Shown here piece by piece: positions 58,201 through 61,439 of a DNA stretch of 64,000 bases. Location of the stretch: positions 12,012,201 through 12,076,200 of the forward strand of contig OW204001.1 of the NCBI GenBank assembly GCA_934047225.1. Reading direction: 5' to 3'. A program made the position numbers and the translations under genes. The DNA is from Ypsolopha sequella. Lineage: Eukaryota; Arthropoda; Insecta; Lepidoptera; Ypsolophidae. Within the stretch, counting starts at the first letter, position 1, and every line of letters starts with the position of its first letter. A model generated the notes under the pieces. The model had not been told where the DNA came from. It was given only the letters and a program-made list of their open reading frames with translations, and did no database searches.

Positions 58201-60281
58201 CCTTGAAGACTACGGCTACGTAGTACATATGCCGGAGACAAAGAACCGAAGGAAACTGCAGCTTACCACTGACCAAGCCAATAAGTCTCGGCTTGTGACC
58301 ATTTATCGTTGGGTGGTCAAAGTCATAAGTTGTCCACAGTAACCGATCACTAAGACATATGGTGAACTACTTTAGAATTGCTGCAGCTCTTATAAATGAC
58401 TTCCATGTCCTGATTGACAATAATGTGCATGCTAATGAGTTTTTAAGAATTATTAATGAAAGAATAACTCTGCCTAATATATTAGCAGATCTTGTCATCA
58501 CTAATAACTACAGCAGAAGGAGAGCACATTTCTAGTCGATGACAGCCAATACGCAAGAATTAGACCAGTTCCCCAGATTTACGCAAGAGCAACTGACATT
58601 GTTTACCTTGGGCAGCTATCAAATAAAGCAGACTCGAAGCTGTTATGGGGAGCATATTCAATCTGATGGTGCGTTTATCATAGAGCTTGGTGGGGACGTG
58701 CCAGCCCAAGAGGTTTGGAAACTTAATGGACGAGACCTTTGGCTTATAAGAGGTTGCATACAGTCAAGACACGTTCAAGCCAAAACTTACTACGTGTACA
58801 TCGCCGTTGAGCCTACTTTACTTGGAAGAGAAGCAATTCCTCATTACTACTGTAGCTGCAATATTGGAAGACGTACATTAGGATGATGTGCACACGTTAT
58901 GACTATCATATGGTACATAGGTTTTGCGCGGCATGATTCCACCATAGTTCCACCGGCAGATGGTCTAGAAAATATAATAGTCAGACAGAACGAATATTAA
59001 CCTTTTTACTGTTTTTTTTTGTCAAATAAATGTTTTATTTCATGTAACCGTTTTTTATTCAGATTTAAACCAGTTAATTAATTATCTATTAAGTTAGATA
59101 AGTGAAATTCAGGTTATTTTATCGAAAAAGTATGAATATGACCATTTACAGCTGGTGAAAGAGTACAGGGAATAACCCTAGTGCATTGATCTCATAGTAA
59201 AATAGGTTCAAAACATCTTTTTGCACAATAAATCATCAGTAATGTGATATTTTTTCGAAAATTATTACAAAAACAATAATTTTCGAAATCATCTAACTAA
59301 GATGAGAATGACCCTACACCTTAGGTCCCATAGCAACAAATGAATATAATGTCACATTTTATCGAAATATAACATTTTTATTTTTTGGCCGGCACTTTCA
59401 GATTTAGCCCAAAAATGTATGAACGCTGAATGATGTCCTTTTGCTAGCTATTTTAGTTTTTTTAATAAAAATGTAAAACCAACTTTTTTCCCTTTTGCCC
59501 TGAATCCGCCTCTCTCGCACTGCGCGATTTTTCGCTTGGAGTGACAGTGACAAAAATAAAATTCGCATAACCTCTTAAGGCGCTCTTATCCCAAAATCAG
59601 TAATTTCAAAGTCAAATAGAACTTTCAAATATCGTCTAAAACTTCCAAAAAAAAATACGCAATATAGTTCGAACCTTTATCTAGGTCTTCCACGCATGTG
59701 TTACACGATCAGATAAACTTTGCTCGATAGAAATAATTCACGAACACAGCATATAATAAGACCTTTCAAATCATGCCATTTCCATAATTCCACTCTTTTA
59801 TTAACGAAATATATCTGGTAATATTGCTCTTTAAATTTTCTAGGTCGACCACGTAAGTGGGTTTTAATAAACATATCCCTTATTTTTAAACAATTTAAAA
59901 ACCGATGAAAACAACGAAAAAGTACAAAAGTGTGGTTATTTTCTTTACTCCTTACACGTATAGAAAAAGACAGAGAGTCACTTTTCTGGGATAAGAGCGC
60001 CTTAACAACATCGCATCGCACAATTAAATGCTCCGTGTGCGTTGCGGGTTAGTGTGCGAGGTTGCATAGGATTTCATACCAAGAAATCTAAAATACGGCG
60101 TGTACGATGCTGATGAGTGTGCGATTAACTTAAAGAAACCTACACTTTATTTTTTGTCTCCTATAGCAATTCTGGCTTTATAAAATAATGTTTTGCTTGT
60201 TTCTTTTGCAGATTACAGACAATAAGGGTTTGAAATTCAAACAATGTACTTATAATTGGTGGGATCACAGCTTAGCTATAG
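25146..60281 (+). CDS. Gpr158-like: GPR158/GPR179-like class C orphan receptor, 5' part (11 exons)
   Basis: This is an adhesion-free class C G-protein-coupled receptor of the GPR158/GPR179 type; human GPR158 is reported to sense glycine through its Cache ectodomain. Eleven exons join in frame to give about 505 residues: signal peptide (about 1-25), Cache-like ectodomain (about 32-257, with [15 protein letters not shown]), an EGF-like Cys module (258-302, ending [12 protein letters not shown]), a Cys-rich stalk (303-346, [17 protein letters not shown]), TM1 (about 347-367), TM2 (378-398), TM3 (about 418-437) and TM4 (455-472). Cys in DRYSC and Cys in FKQC are candidates for the TM3-loop-2 disulfide. 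TM5-7 and the cytoplasmic tail are missing because the gene runs past 64000. Introns hold many transposons and a nested reductase gene. Ligand specificity in insects is unknown to me. The family call is firm; the link of exon 1 to exon 2 is inferred from phase. Confidence 0.92.
25239..25470 (+). repeat. Two decaying tandem copies of receptor exon 1
   Basis: A second copy (about 25250-25365) repeats the signal-peptide exon with many changes: its start is kept at 25270 but reads MPRA then stop, and CTGGCAACACCACTTTACCG aligns to the exon's last codons. A third, shorter copy (about 25400-25460) keeps CCGATGGATGTCTAGCGCTC. Copy spacing is about 124 then 145 bp. They lie in the intron and are not translatable as signal peptides. 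Confidence 0.75.
25471..28180. other. Intron, largely without recognised features
   Basis: A TTTAGGGTTTCGTACC-type fragment lies at 25623-25715. Sequence at 26620-26690 (TTGATCCTTGATACTGATCA, CCTCCAGTATGAATT) matches the right end of the MITE at 55305-55560. GC-rich CTCCGCTCCGC tracts lie at 27650-27745. No exon in phase was found. Confidence 0.45.
28188..28195 (+). promoter_or_regulatory. TATA-like box of the nested reductase gene
   Basis: TATATAAG lies 97 bp upstream of the ATG at 28285. Transcription would be expected to start near 28218, giving a 5' leader of about 65 bases. Inferred from position and match only. Confidence 0.5.
28285..29055 (+). CDS. Short-chain dehydrogenase/reductase, intron-nested and intronless
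   Basis: A complete 256-residue classical SDR, similar in size to FabG-like 3-oxoacyl reductases and the insect SDRs annotated as such. Visible parts: cofactor motif TGAASGIG (residues 11-18), Asp36 after the second beta strand (favouring NAD, though Arg37 follows), NNAG at 89-92, and catalytic Asn116, Ser143, Tyr156 and Lys160 (YSASK), then NPGPVRT and a C-terminal [14 protein letters not shown] strand. There is no signal peptide or membrane segment, so it is probably cytosolic. I chose the ATG at 28285 because the SDR fold starts right there. It has no introns and lies in the same orientation inside receptor intron 1. An AATAAA overlaps the stop (29055-29060). The substrate cannot be told from sequence. 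Confidence 0.93.
   Translation: MILKDKVAIITGAASGIGAASATLFIKEGANVVIVDRNEKRLKAFGKTCEQIGTKKLLLIVADLAVDDEVNRIVRDTIEEYGRLDILVNNAGIALPEVNVGYDYSMEVLDKVISVNFRTAAYLTNLAVKYLVETKGNIINVCSIAAVIPHKSYSAYSASKAALQQFSRCIALELASKGVRVNVVNPGPVRTNIIENFNNTDKIWDDISEFCPLNRISEPEEVADLILYLASDKARGITGTLHFIDNGMNLKGAPSL
29061..31240. other. Intron stretch without gene
   Basis: AT-rich. 30410-30540 carries the CTCGCTACGCTCGTGTTTTA-type palindromic sequence also seen near 9510 and 31600. No exon was seen. Confidence 0.45.
31241..31403. mobile_element. MITE with roughly 47-bp inverted repeats (AGCCGATTCTGAAGG family), copy 1
   Basis: The left end AAGCCGATTCTGAAGGCTTT continues AATTTTAGTTTTAGTGCTGT; the right end is the complement. 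TATTA flanks both sides (31236-31240 and 31404-31408). It is 163 bp. Other copies are at 37953-38118 and 46483-46641. Confidence 0.8.
31404..31949. other. No gene seen
   Basis: AT-rich, with the CTCGCTACGGCTCG-type stretch at 31560-31690. Confidence 0.4.
31950..32115 (+). repeat. Common lepidopteran repeat, 3' part
   Basis: TTTGTTGGTTTGTCCTTCTT, CGGAGCTACGGATCGACGTG, TTTTTATCCCGGGAAAAAGC and GCGGGTGAAAGCTAGTC are blocks I recognise from a repeat found throughout moth and butterfly genomes. Confidence 0.6.
32116..32791. other. No gene seen
   Basis: AT-rich, with a GAATTT-type microsatellite at 32322-32352. Confidence 0.4.
32807..32978. mobile_element. Hairpin retroposon with 15-bp target duplication, copy 1
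   Basis: The arms run from ATTAGAGTGCAATACAAACT to AACCCAAAGACAAGA and back, with a loop of about 10 bases. A 3' tail follows: TAGAGTATTCATAGCGATGG and AAATAAACATAATC. TATTGTCAATATATT flanks both sides exactly (32792-32806 and 32979-32993). It shares both boundaries with the copy at 41444-41672. Confidence 0.8.
32994..33295. other. No gene seen
   Basis: AT-rich; nothing recognised. Confidence 0.35.
33296..33752. mobile_element. MITE with ATAGGTCTTTACATATGAAA ends
   Basis: The left end ATAGGTCTTTACATATGAAA then TTGCCG pairs with the right end CGGCAATTTCATAGGTAAAG then ACCTAAT. It is about 455 bp, non-coding. Partial relatives lie at 3196 and 16330. Confidence 0.65.
33753..33989. other. No gene seen
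   Basis: Spacer. Confidence 0.3.
33990..34425 (+). mobile_element. TTAA-flanked MITE, subfamily B, copy 2
   Basis: TTAAGGCGATATGTAAAAGT to GTATATCGCCTTAA, 436 bp, very similar to 5438-5853 along its length. Confidence 0.8.
34556..34910 (+). repeat. tRNA-derived SINE, most complete copy
   Basis: The head AGCAGCGGTAGACCGCTCGC and B box GGTTCGATCACCGG are followed by AATTTTTCGGAATTTACGTG, AGCGTGTATTTGTGCCCGAA, GGACGTAATAATCGTCGGTG, GGTGTACCAAGTGTGGACTG and the end CTCGTGACGATATAAAT. It is the best reference for the copies at 20578, 24551 and 35910. Confidence 0.75.
34911..35909. other. Gene-free, with short direct duplications
   Basis: AAATTAGGTTCCTTTTGACG recurs as AAATTAGGTTCTTTTTGACG about 40-50 bp on (35224 and 35263). 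ACCAAAATGTTTTTCAATTT recurs at about 35543 and 35588. No exon. Confidence 0.4.
35910..36165 (+). repeat. tRNA-derived SINE with a different head
   Basis: The A-box-like TGGTCTAGTGGTT and B-box-like GGGTTCAGATCTC resemble another tRNA than the 34.5-kb copy. The 3' body (GGGACGCAAAACGTGGGTGT, TGGATTGTAACTTGCACTTC, ATGTCGTGACGAT) is the shared one. Confidence 0.65.
36208..37370. mobile_element. MITE with GTCAACAAAAGA ends, interrupted by a LINE
   Basis: The left terminus TACAGTCAACAAAAGAGATA then CCAGGCCCAGCG matches the element at 12657. The right terminus is CCACTTATTTCTTTTGTTGA then CCGTAC. A LINE 3' end begins at about 36244, immediately after the left terminus. Confidence 0.5.
36244..37060 (-). 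pseudogene. LINE 3' end with reverse-transcriptase tail
   Basis: The minus-strand frame 36582-36941 ends [16 protein letters not shown] and [14 protein letters not shown], the conserved C-terminal tail of CR1/Jockey-type LINE polymerases. The 3' UTR follows to an AATAAAGTATTTACATACAT tail at 36244. A 67-bp direct duplication (starts 36929 and 36996) lies at the truncated 5' edge. The catalytic core is absent. Confidence 0.75.
37371..37952. other. No gene seen
   Basis: Spacer; no exon in phase 0 before receptor exon 2 was found. Confidence 0.4.
37953..38118. mobile_element. AGCCGATTCTGAAGG-family MITE, copy 2
   Basis: AAAGCCGATTCTGAAGGTTT left and GCCTTCAGAATCGGCT right, with the GTGCTGTCAAAACT inner blocks. 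A few substitutions in the left arm. Confidence 0.75.
38627..38820 (+). repeat. Common lepidopteran repeat (GCGACCCGCCCCGGCTTTGC)
   Basis: ACTAGCGACCCGCCCCGGCT, CATCAAAATCCGTTGCGTAG, TTTTAAAGATCTAAGCATAC and GGACAGACAGCGGGAA are blocks I recognise as a frequent moth repeat. It ends about 120 bp before the acceptor of exon 2. Confidence 0.65.
38944..39127 (+). CDS. Gpr158-like: Receptor exon 2: start of the ectodomain
   Basis: The acceptor TTTTAAACTTTCCAG and the donor CTG|GTAAGC bound 184 bases, phase 0 to phase 1. It encodes [20 protein letters not shown], then [20 protein letters not shown] and a helical [17 protein letters not shown]. The last G joins AA of exon 3 to make Glu, keeping frame. 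It is GC-rich. The 3' three quarters of this exon plus its donor are amplified in the intron that follows. Confidence 0.85.
39128..40600 (+). repeat. Nine tandem degenerate copies of receptor exon 2
   Basis: Units start GCTACAGGGG at 39151, 39315, 39479, 39643, 39807, 39971, 40134, 40292 and 40450 (periods 159, 164 x5, 163, 158, 158, counted from 38992 in the true exon). Each holds about 136 bases of exon plus about 25 bases of intron, CTATCTACTGACTACCTA. Units 2-7 carry a 5-base insertion after AAGGCGCCG, which shifts frame. Units 8-10 form a second subtype with GTTATAGGGAC and a lost base at CTTCGCGCC. Only the last ends GTAAGC like the real donor. Confidence 0.92.
40601..41127. mobile_element. 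AACGTGTTACAGAAAGGTG MITE, copy 2, split by a hAT-type MITE
   Basis: The termini AACGTGTTACAGAAAGGTGT and CACCTTTCTGTTACACATT match 15648-16007. The interior is interrupted at 40659-40918. It abuts the last exon-2 repeat within 13 bases of its GTAAGC. Confidence 0.75.
40659..40918. mobile_element. hAT-type MITE with an 8-bp target duplication
   Basis: The ends CAGTGGCGTGCACAGAACTT and its complement, 260 bp. GTATAGAA (40651-40658) and GTGTAGAA (40919-40926) flank it, an 8-bp duplication with one change. The uninterrupted sequence GGTATAGAACAAC is present in the host copy at about 15700. Confidence 0.85.
41128..41443. repeat. Repeat shared with the 45-kb element
   Basis: TTCTAATTTACAGAAACCA, CCAATGGAAACTTT, CACAATACATAGGTAATA and TTTTTCACAATCCGGCTACG recur, diverged, at 45010-45180. 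Non-coding. Confidence 0.5.
41444..41672 (-). mobile_element. Hairpin retroposon copy 2, with tRNA-like insert
   Basis: Its boundaries are as in 32807-32978 and it is flanked by TAATATGTATAGGTAT / TAATATGTATAAGTAT (41428-41443 and 41673-41688). The arms pair ATTAGAGTGCATTACAAACT with its complement. Between them is a tRNA-like segment on the minus strand (41513-41584). Confidence 0.8.
41513..41584 (-). tRNA. tRNA-like (SINE-head) sequence, probably not a functional tRNA
   Basis: The minus strand reads CCTCGGTGGCGCAATTGGTA, then GCGCGCTTGCCTTGATAACA, and ends TTCGAATCCTGGCCCGGGG. An acceptor stem of 6 of 7 pairs, a D arm and a short-variable-loop layout can be drawn. The TGA in the anticodon position would mean Ser, which normally has a long variable arm, and the T stem has mismatches. 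Its place inside a retroposon argues for a tRNA-derived promoter. Confidence 0.55.
41689..42267. other. Intron, no repeat identified
   Basis: A small inverted pair AAGTGATCAATTGCAC / GTGTAATTGATCACTT lies at 41741 and 41788. Nothing else was recognised. Confidence 0.4.
42268..42463 (+). CDS. Gpr158-like: Receptor exon 3: Cache-like ectodomain
   Basis: The acceptor TCTGTTTCCCCTTTCAG and donor CCATG|GTAAGA bound 196 bases, phase 1 to phase 2. It encodes [40 protein letters not shown] and [10 protein letters not shown], with Trp split across the next junction. Confidence 0.93.
42516..42929 (-). mobile_element. TTAA-flanked MITE, subfamily A, copy 3
   Basis: TTAAGGTGATATGCGAAAGA left and TTCGCATAGCCTCTTAA right; 414 bp. 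It starts 53 bp after the exon 3 donor. It supplies the uninterrupted sequence ATATTTGAAATTTTGCTAGC matching the insertion point at 57243/59438. Confidence 0.8.
42930..43648. other. Intron, no feature identified
   Basis: AT-rich; TCAATCAATCAATCAA at 43202-43217. Confidence 0.4.
43649..43807 (+). CDS. Gpr158-like: Receptor exon 4: ectodomain WWTYPYYSC region
   Basis: The acceptor ACTTCTTACATCAACAG and donor CAGGG|GTAAGA bound 159 bases, phase 2 to phase 2. It encodes [35 protein letters not shown] and [13 protein letters not shown]. The Trp-rich stretch and the SY-x-VPV strand are typical of a Cache-domain core. Confidence 0.94.
43808..44377. other. Intron
   Basis: Contains a short triple direct repeat of TTTGAAGCTTCAAGA at 44202-44240. 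No other feature. Confidence 0.4.
44378..44516 (+). CDS. Gpr158-like: Receptor exon 5: end of the Cache-like domain
   Basis: A T-rich acceptor ending TTTTTTTTTTTCAG and the donor TAT|GTGAGT bound 139 bases, phase 2 to phase 0. It encodes [20 protein letters not shown] and [16 protein letters not shown], with two Cys and a sequon NET. Confidence 0.95.
44517..44884. other. Intron
   Basis: Nothing recognised. Confidence 0.35.
44885..45405. mobile_element. Element with long imperfect TIRs
   Basis: The left side ATATCGCAGCCACATCATAT, AACACGCTGTACATAGGC and CCGGATTGAAAAACGTCACT pairs with the right side AGCGACGTTTTTCGATCCGG and GGCGTGTTATACGATATGGC. The interior 45010-45180 shares the repeat at 41128-41443. 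Confidence 0.6.
45406..46020. other. Intron with a possible further TIR element
   Basis: GTTTGTCCACGGTCCAGCAT (45482) and TTACCGGACCATGGACAAAG (45857) are roughly inverted and may bound a MITE of about 0.4 kb. No coding. Confidence 0.35.
46021..46153 (+). CDS. Gpr158-like: Receptor exon 6: EGF-like module
   Basis: The acceptor ATGTATTTTTTCAG and donor GAAA|GTAAGT bound 133 bases, phase 0 to phase 1. It encodes [20 protein letters not shown], then [17 protein letters not shown] and a sequon NGS. The G-x-Y-x-C-x-C-x-x-G-Y-Y pattern is that of a calcium-binding EGF-like module and is characteristic of GPR158/179. Confidence 0.96.
46154..46715. other. Intron with one MITE
   Basis: Holds the MITE at 46483-46641; otherwise AT-rich. 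Confidence 0.4.
46483..46641. mobile_element. AGCCGATTCTGAAGG-family MITE, copy 3
   Basis: TCGATTCTGGAGGCTTTAAT left and AAGCCTTCAGAATCAGCT right, with both GTGCTGTCAAAACT and its complement. The outer bases have diverged. Confidence 0.75.
46716..46848 (+). CDS. Gpr158-like: Receptor exon 7: Cys-rich stalk before TM1
   Basis: The acceptor CGTCTTGTCTTGCCCACAG and donor TTTCG|GTAAGT bound 133 bases, phase 1 to phase 2. It encodes [20 protein letters not shown], then [20 protein letters not shown] and WSFR. GPEPC-x-x-x-YNW is a signature of the GPR158/179 group. Confidence 0.97.
47156..47595 (+). repeat. Direct duplication of a roughly 205-bp unit
   Basis: ATTATGTCCCTTAGCTACTG starts at about 47156 and 47392. 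Both copies run through AAAATATATGCCATAGTGAA and CAGTTTTACA to GGTAGTAGAGAGGAAATCA, over 95 percent alike by eye. About 30 bp separate them. Confidence 0.85.
48103..48270. mobile_element. Near-perfect hairpin with roughly 75-bp arms, intronic
   Basis: The left arm TTGAATTAAAACACTTGTAC runs through CCCAACCGGTTTCTGATTTT. The right arm is the complement, ending GTACAAGTGTTTTAATTCAA. The loop is only about 10-15 bases. It lies on the sense strand of the receptor intron, so the primary transcript would fold here. Confidence 0.8.
48398..48551 (+). CDS. Gpr158-like: Receptor exon 8: TM1, first loop and TM2
   Basis: The acceptor TTTTCCAATATTTCAG and donor GGAG|GTAAGA bound 154 bases, phase 2 to phase 0. 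It encodes TM1 ([20 protein letters not shown]), a basic loop [13 protein letters not shown], and TM2 ([18 protein letters not shown]). Confidence 0.97.
48552..49104. other. Intron
   Basis: Inverted ACTTATTTGACAGGACTAGC / GTTTAATCCTGTCAAATAAG with AAAAGACAGGACACTC-like inner parts (about 48853-48962) forms another hairpin-like element. No coding. Confidence 0.45.
49105..49214 (+). CDS. Gpr158-like: Receptor exon 9: first extracellular loop and TM3
   Basis: The acceptor AATAATAATTTCAG and donor TGGAG|GTATTT bound 110 bases, phase 0 to phase 2. It encodes [20 protein letters not shown] and [16 protein letters not shown]. The Cys in RYSC sits where class C receptors form the TM3-loop-2 disulfide. 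The donor is the weakest of the set. Confidence 0.95.
49215..49446. other. Intron
   Basis: Nothing recognised. Confidence 0.3.
49447..49830 (+). repeat. LINE 3' region, plus orientation
   Basis: GACATGATCTTGCTAAGTTT, CGGACGCCTAGATTCGTGCT, TTGATTGGATTTCACCTTGT and TTTGACTTGTGAAACGTGTA. The same sequence lies inverted at 55561-55930, and parts at 9355 and 22950. Confidence 0.7.
49980..50340. repeat. Diverged relative of the TTAA element at 59575
   Basis: TGCAAAAGTTTGGTTATTTT then CTTTACTCTTTACACATAAA and CCTTAAGACGG recall the right half of 59575-60005. The termini are not clear. Confidence 0.4.
50341..50997. other. Intron, no feature identified
   Basis: CAGTCAAAAGT/ACTTTTGACTG motifs repeat at 50530-50870 in both orientations. 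Not assigned. Confidence 0.35.
50998..51455 (+). pseudogene. LINE reverse-transcriptase C-terminal fragment and 3' tail
   Basis: The frame to 51336 has [20 protein letters not shown], then [20 protein letters not shown] and [17 protein letters not shown], a tail I know from lepidopteran LINEs. The 3' end is a GAATTAAACGATTTATTATT repeat run at about 51430-51455. 5'-truncated. Confidence 0.75.
51456..52062. repeat. GC-rich unclassified repeat-like block
   Basis: CACGGGCCCATAGGGACCCG, CCACCATGGGGCGGCCAGGG and AAGTGCCCCCGGCGTTATGA stand out from the AT-rich intron. It could be the 5' UTR of a LINE; I cannot name it. No intact frame. Confidence 0.35.
52650..54119 (-). pseudogene. RTE-type LINE polymerase, broken
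   Basis: Minus-strand pieces: finger region [20 protein letters not shown] and [16 protein letters not shown] (54119-53736); palm [20 protein letters not shown] (around 53430), where the usual second Asp of the F/YADD box is Asn; thumb and tail [20 protein letters not shown] and [20 protein letters not shown] (52885-52664). Frameshifts separate them. The endonuclease is missing. Dead. Confidence 0.85.
54193..54386 (-). pseudogene. Second RTE tail fragment in tandem
   Basis: CTCTTGGCGGTCCTCAGTCA through GACAAATATGGCCAGTCCA repeats the C-terminal coding part found at 52700-52880 with differences, in the same orientation, just upstream of the larger piece. Confidence 0.75.
54687..55111. other. 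Intron
   Basis: A TGTGTGTATGTGTGTGTGTA microsatellite lies at 54868-54887. No exon before 55112. Confidence 0.4.
55112..55256 (+). CDS. Gpr158-like: Receptor exon 10: second intracellular loop and TM4
   Basis: The acceptor TTATTTTTGTTTCCAG and donor GAT|GTAAGA bound 145 bases, phase 2 to phase 0. It encodes [20 protein letters not shown], then [20 protein letters not shown] (TM4) and [13 protein letters not shown] tail begins within about 10 bases of the donor. Confidence 0.96.
55263..55930 (-). repeat. LINE 3' region, minus orientation, split by a MITE
   Basis: AATTCAAAAAGTTTATTTTG then CAAAGTAGGTATA is the 3' end. After the insertion at 55305-55560 it resumes ATAATACACGTTTCACAAGT and goes to CGGGCAAGAAACTTGGCAAG. 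It is the inverse of 49447-49830. Confidence 0.75.
55305..55560. mobile_element. MITE with CAAGGTGACTTTTTGATCAT ends and TA duplication
   Basis: The left CAAGGTGACTTTTTGATCAT and right ATGATCAAAAAGTCACCTTG termini pair over about 55 bp. TA flanks both sides. The empty site GGTATATATAATACACG is at about 22968. A second full copy is at 63701-63952. TA duplication fits a Tc1/mariner or PIF-type origin. Confidence 0.8.
55931..56959. other. Intron with a small RTE fragment
   Basis: 56171-56270 (TGCTGGACATAGGCCTTTCC, CACTCTTGGCGATCCTCCGT) is a minus-strand RTE tail, reading [20 protein letters not shown]. The rest is AT-rich. GC-richer bases at 56849-56935 (GTAGCGGCGCAGTGCGGGAA) have no exon structure I can confirm. 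Confidence 0.45.
57243..59438 (+). mobile_element. DDE transposon (ISL2EU/Harbinger-like), non-autonomous by decay
   Basis: The termini GGACATCATTCA and TGAATGATGTCC, followed inside by GGGCTAAATCTGAAAGTGCC on both sides, bound 2196 bp. Three tandem units of about 146 bp occupy the left subterminal region (starts about 57260, 57405 and 57550). A decayed transposase fills the middle. No target duplication is visible at the junction. Confidence 0.85.
57692..58960 (+). pseudogene. Decayed DDE_Tnp_4-type transposase with SWIM zinc finger
   Basis: Pieces in order: helix-turn-helix-like [59 protein letters not shown] (first catalytic Asp in CDGT), then an in-frame stop; [20 protein letters not shown]; a frameshift; DRGFRG (second Asp); [17 protein letters not shown], where the usual Glu after RWVV is Lys; then stops; and [20 protein letters not shown] with [10 protein letters not shown]. 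It ends in a SWIM-like [12 protein letters not shown] followed, after a one-base shift, by [12 protein letters not shown]. At least four breaks, so it is inactive. Family recognised from memory. Confidence 0.85.
59575..60005. mobile_element. TTAA-flanked MITE with GGCGCTCTTATCCCA ends
   Basis: TTAAGGCGCTCTTATCCCA and TGGGATAAGAGCGCCTTAA are exact inverses. It is 431 bp. Its left TTAA is the right TTAA of the neighbouring subfamily-A element. Confidence 0.85.
60006..60211. other. Intron
   Basis: Nothing recognised. Confidence 0.3.
60212..60281 (+). CDS. Gpr158-like: Receptor exon 11: second extracellular loop
   Basis: The acceptor CTTGTTTCTTTTGCAG and donor ATAG|GTAAGG bound 70 bases, phase 0 to phase 1. 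It encodes [20 protein letters not shown] then LAIG. The Cys is the expected disulfide partner of the TM3 Cys, and WWDHS precedes TM5. The next exon, starting with two bases to complete a Gly codon and TM5, was not found before 64000. Confidence 0.93.
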
Positions 60282-60719
60282 GTAAGGAACCATTTAAAAC
60301 ATAACTCTTTTATTCTTTTTACTTTTTTTAAAATTAAATACACTGTAACAGCTTTTAATGTTTTTGTTTTTAAAATTATAAATATACTGATAAATAAGAT
60401 AATACAAATATAAGGTAATCTCAAGATATATTTCGGGTCCGATCTGGACCCGGCATCAGTTGAGTTTTGATTAAAATAAATAGACATTGGTATAATATAT
60501 GATATAAAAGCACATGACATAATGACATATACAAATATGTAATATTATAATATTTGTATCCTTATATTTGTATTATCCTATTTATCAGTATATTTATTTT
60601 TTTACTATGTTTTTTGTTAGTCATAGTCATTTATTCTTTTGCCACAGTTATATAATAAATGCACCCAACGCCTGAATTCGATTTTAGTTTTATATCCCCT
60701 CTCTAAGATTTTTATTTAT
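60282..60719. other. Intron
   Basis: TATATTTCGGGTCCGATCTG then GACCCGGCATCAGTTGAG (60427-60464) is the dispersed motif also at 7770 and 18816. No exon. Confidence 0.4.
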
Positions 60720-60893
60720 GATTACACAATATAACTTGAAATATATACAATAAATAAAAGAAAATTATAACTTGAAATATATTTCGGCCCTTAGTGGGCC
60801 GTCATCAGTAGTACCCACTAAGGGCCGAAATATATTCCAAGTTATAATTTTCTTTTATTTATTGTATATATTTCAAGTTATATTGTGTAATTA
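60720..60893. mobile_element. Near-perfect hairpin with roughly 78-bp arms
   Basis: The left arm GATTACACAATATAACTTGA runs to GGCCCTTAGTGGGCC. The right arm is the complement, ending TTCAAGTTATATTGTGTAAT. The loop is about 12 bases. It probably formed from two head-to-head copies of the TTTCGGCCC..CATCAG repeat edge. Confidence 0.8.
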
Positions 60894-61439
60894 TAAATAA
60901 AAAGCTAATTAAGGCATACTATATATATTTATTAAAGTATTACTCTCTAAGATTTGAAATGTTGAGAAATAGCTAATTATATAGATGTGTACTGATTTAT
61001 ATTAAGAGGCATCATCACGCGCAAACTTCCGTACAAACGCTGTCACAAAATTGTGGGGTGTCTATTGAATGTTATCATAATATTTTAAGCTGAGTTCACT
61101 AACATTATCTAGATCTATGTTTAAGTCGAACTAAAAATCGTGAAATTTGAGTAATATCTTAAGAAAAAACCCCTAATATATGTAAATTTAATGGTTTTTT
61201 AATAAAAGTGTAACCGAATGTGCTTTTATTAGATAAAATTAAATGATTAATACGAGTCAAACATCGAAAATGTTATCTAGATTAATAACAACCAAAAATA
61301 ATATTTGAAAACGTCCACAGTCTTGCCTAAATCCTGTTTCCTTTTAAGTTTATAAATTTTGCGCCCGCGACGAATTCGGTACGATTGTATTGTCCTCGCA
61401 AGTTTCATGGAGCGTGCACCTTATAGCGAAATGAAACAG
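60894..61439. other. Intron
   Basis: AT-rich; nothing recognised. Confidence 0.35.

Larger units (their letters stand above)
56960..59578 (-). mobile_element. TTAA-flanked MITE, subfamily A, copy 4, carrying a nested transposon
   Basis: TTAAGGCGATATGCAAAAAA left and TTCGCATAACCTCTTAA right. Removing 57243-59438 restores ATATTTGAAA|TTTTGCTAGC exactly as in the copy at 42516. Its right TTAA is shared with the next element. Confidence 0.8.
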
